Origin: Nymphaea colorata
Taxonomy: Eukaryota > Streptophyta > Magnoliopsida > Nymphaeales > Nymphaeaceae
Direction of reading: 5' to 3'
NCBI RefSeq assembly: GCF_008831285.2
Contig: NC_045142.1
Location: 24,241,300-24,305,299 of the forward strand
DNA length: 64,000 nt
Shown: one piece after another, positions 23,936 to 36,600 of the stretch
Numbering within the stretch: position 1 is the first letter of the stretch
How the letters are laid out: each line of letters opens with the position of its first letter
Program-made: the position numbers and the translations under genes
Notes under the pieces: generated by a model
Databases searched by the model: none
Seen by the model: the letters and a program-made list of their open reading frames with translations, nothing else
What the model was told of the DNA's origin: nothing

Positions 23936-26620
23936 GCGCTAACTCGTATCTCGGGTGTATCGCGCGAGTTGAACCTAGAGAAGAGTGATCTACGTTTAAA
24001 GGTAAAAACTAAGCAGAAGATTACAATGTACGGGATGATATGTTTGCTCTCATCTCACTTTGAATTGCTCGATCAAGGGCTTTTCCCTGATCTCATTCTT
24101 GAACCAGCGAATGGTCTGCTTCTACTTATTCGTGTATCGGTTTGCCTAGTTTTAGTATTTTTTCTTAGAGGGATGCTTATACTCAAGCGAAGCATTTGGA
24201 ACTTCGTATATGGCTTCAAGTTAGAAGTCGTTAAACATAAATTTTGCTGGAGACTCAATGGGATGGTAATTCTGTAGCCGATCGAGCATGATACCTATAC
24301 AATTGCATTCCTAGTTCAAACTCCTGCTTAAATGTTTCATATGCATATTTTGAGTTGTTTGTTTGATTTCAATTCAATTATTAGGATGCAGTAAACCTCG
24401 TGTTTAGACGTTGGCTTCCATAGTAAAAAGTACTCTAAAGTTCAGGTAATTCATGGACGACGACTTGCAGTTCCACAAGCATTTTCTTTTGAAGGAAATT
24501 CAATATTCTGGTGTGCAGTCCACCGTCACTAGCAAGTGTAAGCAACAATGTTTGGCTTTTTCTGTTGCTTTGTTTATCGGGATGTTCCTTCGAGCTCAGA
24601 CGTTATTGCCCTCAGAGGGATCCTTACTCTGTTTATCAGCATGCTCCTTCAAACTTAGACTCTGTTGCGCTCAGAGGGATCCTTACTCTGTTTATCAGGA
24701 TGCTCCTTCAAACTTAGTCTCTGTTGCGCTCAGAGGGATCTTATATTTGGTTTCCTGTCAAGCACAGATAAGCCCTCTCCAAGGCTTGCTTTTGAATAAG
24801 AAAGAGGAATCTCATGGAAGTACCATGGAACAAGGTTTGTTCCTACTGCGATTTGCGGACTAAGATCATTATGGAAATGAGGGAGGTATGCATCTTGAAC
24901 TTTGGTTCTCCTGTCGTTGTTTCTAGTATCTAATATTCTGTGGCTATTTCTAGTTTTATCAACCTTAGCCGTTAGAAAGAATCACATCAATGGTTCTGTT
25001 TCCTTGCTTCCAATGCTCTTATCGAAGTTCAATAGAAATACATGATAAAAGAGCCGCCTGCATTACAGGATCAACAATTTTGTGACCGGCTAAGGTTATA
25101 AAAGAGCTGCCTGCGTTACTAGAGCCAAACAATCCAACTCAACAAACTTTTTTAATCGGACCAGTCAGGATGTAAAATAATTAGCCCAAGCTCAGTACCC
25201 ATCCGGTACCCAGCCCATTGCCCACAAGTAGCATGTGCCTTCTCTGTTGGGGTTACTAGCTTCCATAATTTTGTTTCATACTCGCCGCACGTTTAATCTT
25301 TTGCCGCGTGTTAACCAGTACATGGTTGCTAGTGGTGGTGTCTGCAACTGCGTGTGCTGCATTACGGTTTTTGTTTGCCCAAATTGCGCCACTTATGCAC
25401 AATAGTGCTAAAATAATGCTGTTCACAGCTCAATTATGCGCCTTAATATTACATTCTGTATATTACTTGTGTGATACATGCTGTTGCCAGTGATGCAGAT
25501 GAAGCAGTTGTTGGCCGATCACGGATTCACGGGGCAGTGGCATCGATAATTCTTGAATATTCCGCAACGTGGAAAGGTGAGGGCATCGAACTTTATGCCT
25601 TTGGTTGATGCATGAATTGTCAAGTTACGTTAATTAATGCAGAACGTATGGGATAAGCATGTGTACTAACACGTCCTTAGGTCAAACTCATCAGCTTATC
25701 CCATTTTTCATATTCCTATCACGTGTATGTGGTGGTAGTCCTCGATTGTGGGTCCTGGGCGTTTAGTCCCCTTTTTCGTTGGATGGCCTTGTTGGTATGA
25801 GGTGAGTCTAGCACCTGAATAGCCGATTTTTTAAACACAGCCATGTGCCACAGCAGTTGCCAGTTGGTGGCTTCTTTAACCGACGGGGTACTTGGATCGA
25901 GTACTGAAGTACCTTTCCTTTTATAAAAATTATTGTGCATTGGTTGGGCTCCACAATACCGAGAGGAGGTAGTTAATTTCTTTGGCCCATCCTCTGACAC
26001 TCGGGCTTTCCGTGAGAGGAGAGGTTTCCTTTTCGGAACTCCAGTGGTTGTGGTATGGTAAGTTGGTGTGGAGAGGGTTCCGCCCGTTTGGGTCTTTGCT
26101 TAGATGAATCTTTGCTAACATTGGGGTTGGAATAGCGCTGGGTCATCAGGCCGGAGGTTTGTTGGGCTTTCGAGTTCGCTGCTTGAACTGGGCTGCAAAA
26201 TTAGGTTTTGGTCAGCTCGAACTCTATAATGAATAGGGTCGGGCTCAGGCTGGGGTCGATGCCTAACTCGACTCTATAACATACATTATTATTAGTTTTT
26301 AAAAAAATATTTTTGAATATTTTTCTTATATTTATATCTATAGCATAAAGACTTTAATTTTTTTTAATTGAAATTGTACTGGGCCAGCCGGCCAGGCTTA
26401 GGCCTATGCTGTCAAAATGGGGCTGGGGCAATCCCAGCCCGATGCACAGCCCTAAATAAACATCTGTCCACCCTTCACCCCCATTTGATTGTCCGGAGAC
26501 ATTCTTTTTTGTCTCTACCAAGGAGAAAACATATTTGCCTTTCAAACATGCTAAATGAACGGAAACTAAACGCGGTCTACATCCAATACAGATCTCTTCT
26601 TCATATTATTTACATTGAAC
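23936..26620. other. Intergenic region with a 59-bp minisatellite
   Basis: No gene is supported. The open frame at 24453-24863 runs through three tandem 59-bp units, and because 59 is not divisible by three each unit is read in a different frame, so it is unlikely to be protein. Open frames on the minus strand at 25719-26121 show no known domain. Confidence 0.6.
24573..24740 (+). repeat. 59-bp minisatellite, about 2.8 copies
   Basis: Units begin at 24573, 24632 and 24691 with TTTATC(A/G)G and include CTCAGAGGGATC. The second and third units are nearly identical; the first is more diverged. Confidence 0.92.
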
Positions 26621-26831
26621 GTTGTGAACTGGAGCTTGGGGATCTTAACCTGGAGCATGTTTAGGAATCAGATCTTGAAAGGTGTTTGACATGCTCAGAT
26701 ATGTCAAGAACACACTGTCTAAAAATTGTGGACTGGAGCTTGGAATCGAAGCTGGCGCAAGTATAGGAATCGGATCTTAGAGGGTGTTTGGCATGCTCAG
26801 AAGTGGTGTCAAGGACACTCTGTCTAAGACA
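26621..26831 (+). repeat. Diverged tandem duplication of about 104 bp
   Basis: Copies 26621-26724 and 26725-26831 share ACTGGAGCTTGG, TAGGAATC.GATCTT, GGTGTTTG.CATGCTCAGA and ACTGTCTAA / ACTCTGTCTAA in order. Confidence 0.85.
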
Positions 26832-26871
26832 CAGTGTGAGAATATCTCATGTTTTTGTCACACCCTTAGAA

Positions 26872-26874
<3 letters not shown>

Positions 26875-26906
<32 letters not shown>
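26875..26906. repeat. (TA)n microsatellite
   Basis: About 32 bp of alternating AT. Confidence 0.95.
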
Positions 26907-26909
<3 letters not shown>

Positions 26910-28981
26910 GCTAAAACATCGTACAACACCTAGTCCGATGCTTGTTGACGCCAGTATATTATGACATAATGTCTCAACTGTATATGTAAATACTCTGTCA
27001 ATTAAAAACAAACTAATACCTTTAAATGTCCAGTTCGAATAATTAAGCAGAGCTTTCGAACCACACCAAAATATTGTGGGATTTTGAGGGGGCAAGTCTG
27101 AGCCCTTCACGACCCTACCCGGGGGGTCTCCAAGTGTGCGATGGCGTCTTGTTTTGTGACTGGTGCAGGTTTATCTAAAAAGTACATTACATAGTGTTAT
27201 TGAAAAAGATATGTCGGCAGGTGCTGAATTTTTTGAAAAAAGTGTATGTTAGGGACCCGTTATTATTTTGTGAAAAACTTCAGTTACAAATGTTTTATTT
27301 TTTAAAAAAACATCCGTGGCCCCCTTGCACATGGCTATCACCCTTTTCATCATGTGAGACGTGTAAAGAGTTTACCAAGAAGTTACCACTAACTTTCCGG
27401 CATCTATTCACAAAACAAAAGTATGAAAACTACTAAAGCTAATTATAGGTCCTTTTTATATTGCAACTTGTAAGCCATGATAAGGTAGCACAAAATGGCA
27501 TTTATAGTTCCTTTTCCTTTTTAGTGCATATAGTCCAAAATCACATTTTTTATTTTTTAGTGTATTTACTTATTTGTTTGTACCATCTCTCACACAATAA
27601 GAAGAGAACCAAGCCTTTGGATTCCAGCCGTGTCCCTGAAACTGGTGTTGCTTAGATTGATTCTTGAATCGAAGCGGTCGACAAAAAAGTTCCTGAGAAT
27701 TGGCTGAATAAAAAATCAGTGCTGGAATAGGATTTGAAAAACAGATCAAAGTCAAAATTTACATTTTTGATCTAAAAATCAGAGAAAAAACAAAAAAATG
27801 AATAATATATAATATAACTAAAAATTTAAAAAACATGCCACTCGTCCTCATTTTTCATCGAATCAGATTCTGTAGCGAATTCCAAAGCTTCTTAAATTGG
27901 CTGACTCGGACCGACATTAACAAGAAATGGGCCCGATCCGCGACTGCCTTATCTCCATTAGCCCATCTCAAGCGATCTTGGAACTGTTGAAATTCAAACT
28001 TGAATTAAATGCTTAAAAGTAAAAATCTACATTGTTTTTTTTCTCTTTCTTTGTTGGATTTGTAATGTAAATTTTTCAATAATGATTTTTTCGCTGTCCC
28101 TTATATTCTTGGAGGCCATTGCAGGTCAGCATTTCCAAAGACAATGAATCGATAGACTTTTCTCCCTTTATAACCATGTGAAAAATGCTTGGGAAAAGGA
28201 CGTTGCAGTTAAGTTTTTACAATTTTTTGGCACGAAAAGGGCTAAATAAAAAAAAGAAACATCTAGCAGTATATGACAAACTTAATTTTAGTTTTTCCGT
28301 TTTCTTTAAATACCCAAGAGAAAACATTCATGGGGCGCAGCAGAGGATGGACTGGCGGCCTTCATTGTCCCTTCACCATCTATGGAAATCTATGCTATTA
28401 AATATTTTCATTGGTATACATACATTCATCTTCATGTGTCAACAAACTTCCAACCTTTACCCTTATAGGCATTGAATAACTCAAACACGCCCATATGACG
28501 CATAGCATAACCTTACTACCCTCAGAAGTGTTATCAGAAGCCTGCGTCTGCCTCAATTGGCGGATCCAAAATCCTATACGTGGCAAATCGGTTCAATTCT
28601 ATAGCCGATTCAAGAGCCACCTGTCTTAAAATTTTATACACCATTCTATTTTTTAATTCTTTTAAAATATTTTTAGCCGATTCACCGAATCTGGCAGCCT
28701 CCCCAGTTCGGTTCACAAACCGATGCTAATAACACCGAGAAAAACTAATTACTCGAAATGGCACGTTGCCAAAGGCCTTTCGAAAGACGGTGCATTAGAA
28801 AAGGAAGAATTATGAGCACCAGACCTCATAGTTTAAAATGTACTACAAAAACTAGAACGTTTCATCTCACAATCCAATGGTAGAACAACTCTAACAAGTC
28901 TCTCTGTTCCTTTTCATTGGTAGCCATTGTTGAGGCTAAGTATTAAAAGAGAAGAGAGACAGTAGAATATTAAATGTCTGA

Positions 28982-28984
<3 letters not shown>

Positions 28985-29056
<72 letters not shown>
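28985..29056. repeat. (AT)n microsatellite
   Basis: About 72 bp of alternating AT followed by a short (GT)n. It is long enough to be length-variable and hard to assemble. Confidence 0.95.
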
Positions 29057-29067
<11 letters not shown>

Positions 29068-32000
29068 ACAGCTTTAACCGTGCTGATAGTCTTAAATATA
29101 TATTTTTATTTGCATCCATATCGTTAAATTGAACAATCAATTGTTGGAATTATTGGTTTACTCCACATGCGTGTCCATTTTTTACGAGGGATGGACACGC
29201 TTAAGTATGAAGCGACACATCGCTTCAGAGAGAGATTATGGAGGGAGTCGGTCCTGCTTCCCTTTCTGTAAGGTCTGCGCTCATCACCGGGCGGTTATGG
29301 CGGAGGAAAAATCGACTTGGGCACTGTAGCAGGTGAACCTGAAACATCAATGCCTAGGACATATGCGAGCAAGAAAGCTAACAATGACATAAACATTACT
29401 TTGCAATATTTCTCTAAAGCCAAACGATCCAAAAGGGCCTCCAAGCCTCTAGCTTTTTAAGAAACTTCTGAATGGCAGATTCCCTTTCCCAATTTCCATG
29501 GGGCTCCAACGCCAGCCAATTCAAGGTTAAGGTATTACCTTGGGCGTTTTCCAGCACCTAGGATATATTGGGGGAAATAAAAAAAAAAGAAAAAGAAAAA
29601 AGCACATATGAACTCAATCGCTTCGCCTGGAAGTGGGAATGTCTGCCTTCAGATTCATCACAGTTAAAGAGGCGGAAAAGTGACCAGGTTGGAGTCGGCC
29701 AGGAAATCGAGTACTGGACCTGCGCAGGCGACGACTCCCTCTCCCCATGGGAACACAGCCATGTGCTGAGTACCCTTATCTGAAAAATGGTCGATCATAG
29801 ATGAAGAGGAGGAGGAGGAGGGGGCATTGATTTCCAAGTGGTGAATCATTGAAGGGCAGCCCCATGAGCCTGTCCATATATGGAAGCTCTATGATGAAGC
29901 CACCACCCTCATCTTGTCCAGAGCAGAAGCCAGGCCTGTCCCTCGTCTGCTACCCCAACTGGCAAATATTCTGCCGAGGCTGGAAAATTTTAACGTTTCC
30001 CCAGCGCCACGTTATAGGCCCCCAACGCTTCGTGCGCTTTACTGCTACGGGAGCATTATCTGTTGCTTTGCTTTGTGGTGGAAGCTTTCGTTCTTGCTAC
30101 CATACGTAAAATTTTAAGGAAGAAATACCTTTTGTGGGTTTCTCAAGAGGACTGCACTTTATTTAAAAAACCCTTGTTATTTGGTTGTTGGCTGATTTAA
30201 GACTGCCGTATATATCTCAACTTTTAATATATTTTAAGTTTTCTAATTTTTAATTAATTGTATAGATTTTTTCACATTTTCTTTCAATATGTTTGGTTTC
30301 TTCACTACCAATTTAGCTGAATTGTTGAATCGGCCGATTGACTAACTCTGCAGCTCACAGCACTACAAAAAACTATAAAATGAAAAGGGATGGGAGTGTC
30401 ACCAGCGCACCCACAAAAATTCGTGCACACACGCATGTAATCTCTCTCTTTCTCTCTCTCTTCCCCACCTTTGTGTCGCTCTGTGTGGGCATGTGTGTTA
30501 TATGTATCATCCTTTCCTTCAACCGTGTAAATTTGCAGCAAAATTTTGAACTACAAAATTTTCATCCATTTACATCTTTGTTGTGATTGAACTTATATGC
30601 TGCTATATATGTCCACCCTCCCCCCTTTACTTTTAACTAATGTAGGTCTGCAGCAAAAGTTTTGTATCAGGCATTATCCAAGCTAACAGCGCCCATGAAT
30701 TTTGAATTTTGACTTCTTTTTTAAGAGCATGTGCTTTCAAACATATACAAGCTTAAGGCCATGTCTGAGTTAGGAGGGAATCTTCTTCAAGTTGAGCAAG
30801 GAGTTTGAGTTCTTCGGGATCACCGTTTAGTTGAGGAATAGACCAACGAACTAATCTGGGGGATTCCAGTTTCCAAATACATTATGGCCCGGTCTATGAC
30901 ATTAAAATCTGAAACCGAGTCATCAACCAGTGCTGCAAAACTGATTTGTGAAACTGAAACGGCGTGGCTGCCACTTTGTAAATAATCCAAAATGACTAAA
31001 AATGTCCTTTTAAAAAAATAACATACATATGAAAAATTAATTAAACATTTAAAATAAGTTAAAAATGATAAAAACTTGACACCAGACACCCTTGAATTGC
31101 TCATGAAACCGGCACATTCACAGAAACCGATTTTTATAACAGTTCCACACGTGAAACCTAATGAAAGCTCATTCTCCTCCAGATTTTGAATGTTATCCTG
31201 AACCCCTTTTAACCTTTTTCCTTTTTTAGTTCTTTCTGTAACTGTAAAGTGGCCCACTAAATTTTTATCTCAATAGGAGTCTGCTGGCTAAGGAGCCCTC
31301 CACATGCTGGTGTTGATGAAAGGGGACACGGCCTTTTTCCCACTCCAAAATTGTCGAGGACTTCGTTGTCGTCACCCGTGTTATATATTAAAATCGGAGC
31401 AACGTCGTCCTCTTCACGATCCTCATCCTGGCCACTACTACCCAACTCGCTTCATTATTTTTAAGAATCAAATTAGATAATTTTGCAAATAGCAAAAAAT
31501 AAAAAAATTATTGCTGGATATAAGTCGATACGCCCTACCGATACCTATATCGACAATGTTTTCTGTCAGTTACATGGAAAATGGAAAAATATGGAGAAGT
31601 TAAAGAGAGAGAGACGATAAAATGGGAATATATAACAAAATTTGGAGACAAGAGGTTACTTAAGTACAAAAATAATCCGCAAAAAATAAACCGTAAAAAT
31701 AGAAGCAGGAAAAAGAAATATATAATATAATGCACAGAAAAATAAGAGAGAGAGGAAAAATGAAGCAGCACAGTCATCCAGCCGCAGACGGACAGCAGCG
31801 TTTCAATCAAATGGCAAACTGGACATTCCCTTGTACAAGATGAGCCACAGAATCTGGCAAAGAGAAGATGTTCTTGAAGACTCTGTTGTTGCGCTCCTCT
31901 CAAATGCGCCACCAAGCTGAAATGAGAGAGAAAAAGAGAAAGCGAAAGAGAGAGAAAGTTTTGTCGTGTAGGCTATGGTGGAATTCTCAATTATAAAGAG

Positions 32001-32509
32001 TCATTTTTCTCGTTTTTCGTTGTCATTTGGATTGGAGGTAGGACCCAGTTCCAGCTGCTCTCCAGCGTTTTCTTCTGGCCGAGCAACCAAAAAGACAATA
32101 AGAATTTAAAAGACTAAAAATATAAAGCAGGAGGCATTAGAAGAGAGAGAAAGAGAGAGAGACTCTTAAATATGTAGCCGTGCACCTGGGAACGCTTTGC
32201 TCATGGGGTCGGAGACATCTCTCTCTCCCTTGAGTTTGTACGACCTCTCCCACCGACATTTTTATGAGCGAAGTAATTTAAATTATATATTGGCCAACGG
32301 ACTGCAGAACTTATGAAAGTTTCCGACCTGTTGTTCTCTATATCACTTGTGGAGTTGAATGTCTATAATTAGTGAAAACAGGAAGAGCTATTTTGTTTTC
32401 TAATAATAAGATTACTCATAGATCCTGTTCTTTACGTTAAGAATTATGGACTTGCGTTATCACCAAACCCCACCTCTCTTTCTCTCTCTAACGTTAACTG
32501 ACATTCTAT

Positions 32510-32510
<1 letters not shown>

Positions 32511-32540
<30 letters not shown>

Positions 32541-32541
32541 G
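32511..32541. repeat. (GA)n microsatellite upstream of the AIF-like gene
   Basis: GA repeats with one GG interruption, about 615 bp before the HLH start codon. GA/CT tracts are common near plant promoters and can bind BPC-type GAGA factors; use here is unproven. Confidence 0.8.
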
Positions 32542-33155
32542 AGTCTATACTTCTCCAAAGTGGATATTTGGTGTGAACATAGTAGTGACACGATTTCTGT
32601 GGCTTTCCATTGAACATCTCCATTTATTTTTTCTCTCTCAAATTCTAAAAGGATCTCTCCCTTTCTCAATATATAGCTTCTCCATACGCCGGTTTCCTCC
32701 TACATTGACCTCTCTCTCCCTATCCCCGTTTCCCCTTATATTTAGCTGCTCTGCCGGCCGCTTTCCTTTAACGTAACCCGTCCTCAACTCTCCCTGGTCT
32801 GTCTCTCTTTCTCTATCTCTCTATCCCGCAAGGGAAAATCTGAAGACGGTATTTCTGGTTCACGCCTCTTCCTTCTTCCGTCGATCCAAAAGGAGATAGT
32901 TCAAAACACTGGGAGCGCTGTCATGGAATCCAGAACTCTCTCTGTCTCTTCCTCCTCTTGCCGAGCTTCCATTTCCCGGCGTTCCGTTTTCTGACTCGCT
33001 GTCCACTTGCACGGGCATTTCCTTTCTCCGACCCTTGTTTGGCAGCGTCAGAACTCCCAGATTTCTTCCCTTTTACGTCGTTTGCAAGACATAGAATTCC
33101 CGGATTCCTACCCAAACAAGGACTCTGCCTTTCTTTCCTGATCTCTTCAATCACA

Positions 33156-33668
33156 ATGGATTCCATGGAAAAGAAGTCCCAAGCAAAATGGAGAACCGGA
33201 TCGCAACAACGCAATTACGCCCGAAAACTGATGCAGGCGCTCCGCCACGTCCGCCAAAATACCATGGCGGCGGCGTCGCCCTCCCGAGCCGTCCGAGAAG
33301 CCGCCGACCGCGCTCTCGCGGTTGCGGCAAAAGGCCGCACCAGGTGGAGCCGAGCCATTCTCTCGAGTCGAGGCGGGCTAAGTGTCGTCAGAAAACCGCG
33401 GAAGTTCAGAGCACGCTGCTCGATCAGAAGCCGAACGCCCAATAAGCTCAGGGGAGCCGCAACCAGAAATACGGAACTTAATGGGCGGGTCCGCATCCTG
33501 GGGAGGTTAGTCCCCGGCTGCCGGAAAATGTCTTTTCCGACCATCCTGGATGAAGCAAGGGATTACATTGCCGCGCTTGAGATGCAGGTGATGGCCATGA
33601 GAGCCGTCGCCGAGCTGCTTTCCGCGCCGGCAGCGTTACCGAGCGCAGTTAGTGGGTCTGGATTTTAA
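33156..33668 (+). CDS. Atypical (non-DNA-binding) bHLH protein, AIF/IBH1-like
   Basis: This intronless gene encodes 170 aa. The helix-loop-helix lies at about residues 107-150 (LNGRVRILGRLVPGC, then SFPTILDEARDYIAALEMQV), a hallmark of the ATBS1-interacting factor (bHLH147-150) and IBH1 group. The preceding basic stretch (RKPRKFRARCSIRSRTPNK) lacks the His-Glu-Arg DNA-contact pattern. Such proteins act in the nucleus as heterodimer partners that restrain growth-promoting bHLH factors in brassinosteroid and related signalling. The N-terminal segment YARKLMQALRHVR followed by AVREAADRALAVAAKGRTRWSRAIL is also typical of this group. I chose the ATG at 33156. The same frame is open from 32958, but that extension (PSFHFPAFRFLTRC...) looks like translated CT-rich leader. 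Which AIF/IBH1 member it is remains open. Confidence 0.9.
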   Translation: MDSMEKKSQAKWRTGSQQRNYARKLMQALRHVRQNTMAAASPSRAVREAADRALAVAAKGRTRWSRAILSSRGGLSVVRKPRKFRARCSIRSRTPNKLRGAATRNTELNGRVRILGRLVPGCRKMSFPTILDEARDYIAALEMQVMAMRAVAELLSAPAALPSAVSGSGF

Positions 33669-36600
33669 GAACTCAGCTGTCCGGTCGCCGCTACTTTTTC
33701 TTGTACTCCTTTGTTTTCTCCTTTTCCTTTTTCGTGTTCTTGTATTTGTTTTCAGTTCATTTCCTAAAGTGGAAAAAAAGTTTTCCCTAGTCTTCATTAG
33801 GGAAATTCACCAAATTTTGCCGGCTCCCTATCCCTTTTCCAGTTAAAATGAAATACAGGCTTTCTTGGGTCTTCATTTGGGAAATTCACCAAATTTTGTC
33901 GGTTAGTTGTTCCTTGTTCTCATTATAATTCAGCCTTGATCAAAGGGCTGGAGGTAATAGACATTGGTGGGGCTTGCAGCTTGACTGGTTTTAGTTTGAG
34001 TCATTGCAAAGGGAGCATCATTATATATATATAAGCTAAATCAATATACAGGTTAAATTATAATGGATGAGTTATCCTGAAACCCTCTGGTACCCTAGAA
34101 GGATGGAGAAAACACGTTGTGGTTTCTGCTGTCAATTAGATTGTAGGCTGGATTATTTCTCCTGTTCACCAGTCAAAATAAAAATGCATTATTTTTTTTT
34201 TGTTTTTATTTACTAAAAAGGGATACATTCATTAAAACAGGAATCGATGGGATATACAGAAATCAATGAAACCCAAGTATAGAATCTCAATAATCTCAAC
34301 AGAATTAGAAAACTTCAGATGACAAGTCTGTTGTCTTGGAAAGAAATTTGGAACTTTTGTATGTCAGGCACTACCCCAACCTTGTCAATGGATAACTCTA
34401 GTGTTCACTTATTATCGGTGTGTATCGACCCTTGGCGGCGCTCGATAATTGGGCTTGTTATAATGCCAATCAGCATCCAATGGGATGAGCTTGAAAATTC
34501 CAATTTTTTTTTATCAGAATACGCTGATTCTAGAATAGTTTGACAATCGATTTTGTTGCTTTGAATTTATAGCCAATTAAGAATGCCATGCCTCTACTTG
34601 TAACTCATTTTGAAAACATCTTCTTTTTTCTTATTTTTATATAATTTGGATATTTGTTTTCCACAACAGGAATTTCTAATGTTTTTGGCGATTCACAACT
34701 GGTTTAACTGAATCAGCCTTATTTTTACCAAGTAAGTTTATCTTTTAGGGACAAAAAATTATGTCCTTTTAATATTTAATACAAAATATTCACTTAAATA
34801 GACCGATATTATAGGCATGACTTGATTTTCTCTATGTAACTGTTAGATCAACACCAACATTGCCGCTAAAAGGAAAACCTTCTGATTTATTACAACAAAT
34901 GCCCTTCCCCATGAATGCAATGTTGGGTATTGCTTCAATTTTGTAAGCCTGGAGAGTTACATTGAGACTAAGGCCTGTTTTATTTATAATTATTAACAAT
35001 GAAGTTTGAAAATATCTCTCCGTTCAAAAAAGAACGTACAGATAATATTATCAATATTTTCGGAGTCCCTATCCATGGAAATCAATTAATTAATCTTAGC
35101 TCATTCATAAAATAATTGCGAGGATGCCGGCACCAGTGGGATTCCATCCAAGATCTTTGATATCTGTTCTTATTGTTTTTTATTCTTTTCTGAATCTGTT
35201 AATTTTCATCGCAACTACCTCCTTCTGCAAATAACTCCAAGGTCCTCACTATTCCAGGTGTACCTGTGTCCTCTACTTTACGCAACGTGGTAAAAAATAT
35301 ATTAAAAAAAAAGAAATAAGAGAAAAAAAAAAGAAATACCTTCATTTTCTCTTTCTGGCAGATGCCAGCAGTGCAAAAAAGTGTACCTCTTTTCAGACGA
35401 TCGGGGAATGGGTCGCTCATGTGCCAAGAACAGTAAAAAGTTTAGCCCTGAAACTGTGCTGAAGGCTGGTCTACATTTACTGCAATCCCCAGTAGATCCA
35501 ATCAAGTTGTAGTTTTTTTTTTTTTTTCTTTTCCTTTCCTCGAGTTAATGCAAATCTCCGGCATAAATTAATGAGTTCATAGTTAGTGAAGATTTTAACT
35601 TTTGGATTGCTAGACTCTTGTTTATATATCATGTTTTTTCTTGTTATCTACAAATTAAAAGAATTGAGGCTACATACATCAAAATTTTTAAGGTCAACAA
35701 AAAAAATAACTAGAAATAATGAAAGAGTAAAGACTACTATATATATATATATATATGTTATGCTGAATGAATTGTATCATGGAATCAGGTCAAGAGAACG
35801 TGCCCAGGAAGATCCAAACAATGTTGTAAATGTAAGAAGTTGTTCATACGTATAGACATTATATCTTAACAGCTACTATACAACTCAAATTGTAATCTTT
35901 TTTTAAATAATAAATGTTCAACATTTAAAGAGCAGATCGATAAATATAATGTGAGTTGTACCAATAATTGATAGCAAAGAGATTACTCACCCACAAACAT
36001 ATATGTGCGCATACAAGTATGCACAGAAATTCTTATTTGTTCATGTTCACATTTAAGGGGTTAATTTACACAAAGGAACGATGGTATGGAAATATTCACA
36101 CCACAGAAGAGAGAGAGAGGGAGAGATGAATGTCTGAAACTAAGCACTAGTCAATATAACGACTTGAAAGGATGAGATAGAGATGTTGATTTATAAGACA
36201 GTGCGTGGGAGAAGTAGTGCAGTTACAATGCACTTGGTTCCGTCGTTCCACGATGTAATGGAGACGTGACGATGAGGGCTGTCTCGTCCCTGGTAATGGC
36301 ACACAGTAGCAGTACAGTAGCTAAAGCTCTCTCTCTCTCTCTCTCTCTGTGCCACTGCTACCGAGGGCGAGAGTGAAGTGTAAGTTGGGCCTGGGCCTCG
36401 CAAGCAGCATGATGGCACATGGGGGCTATCTACAAGGCACATGAATGCAGTCGGCCACTTGCATGCACATGTCTCACTGCAGCACCTCCCTCCCTTTTTT
36501 TTAAAAAATTTCTCTTGGATCTCATGCAGCATGCCGTCCCAGATCTTTGAGTTCGTCGAATCCGATCAGTCCGGGCCCCTTTATTTTGCAACTTGCTGCT

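Larger units (their letters stand above)
26832..33155. other. Intergenic region, AT tracts and 5' region of the AIF-like gene
   Basis: (AT)n tracts lie at 26875-26906 and 28985-29056. I see no domain-bearing frame. Minus-strand frames at 29664-29970, 31257-31445 and 31800-31915 have protein-like composition but no family I recognise. From about 32640 to 33155 the sequence becomes CT-rich, as expected for a promoter and 5' leader of the HLH gene, and a (GA)n tract lies at about 32511-32541. Confidence 0.55.

Noticed and set aside
32958-33155. N-terminal extension of the AIF-like HLH frame
   Set aside because: The residues are a translation of CT-rich leader and are not seen in this protein family; the ATG at 33156 gives the usual length.
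36191-36532. Possible microRNA precursor near the (CT)n tract
   Set aside because: I checked by eye for common plant miRNA families (156, 159, 160, 166, 171, 172, 319, 390, 396) and found no match or foldback of the right kind here.
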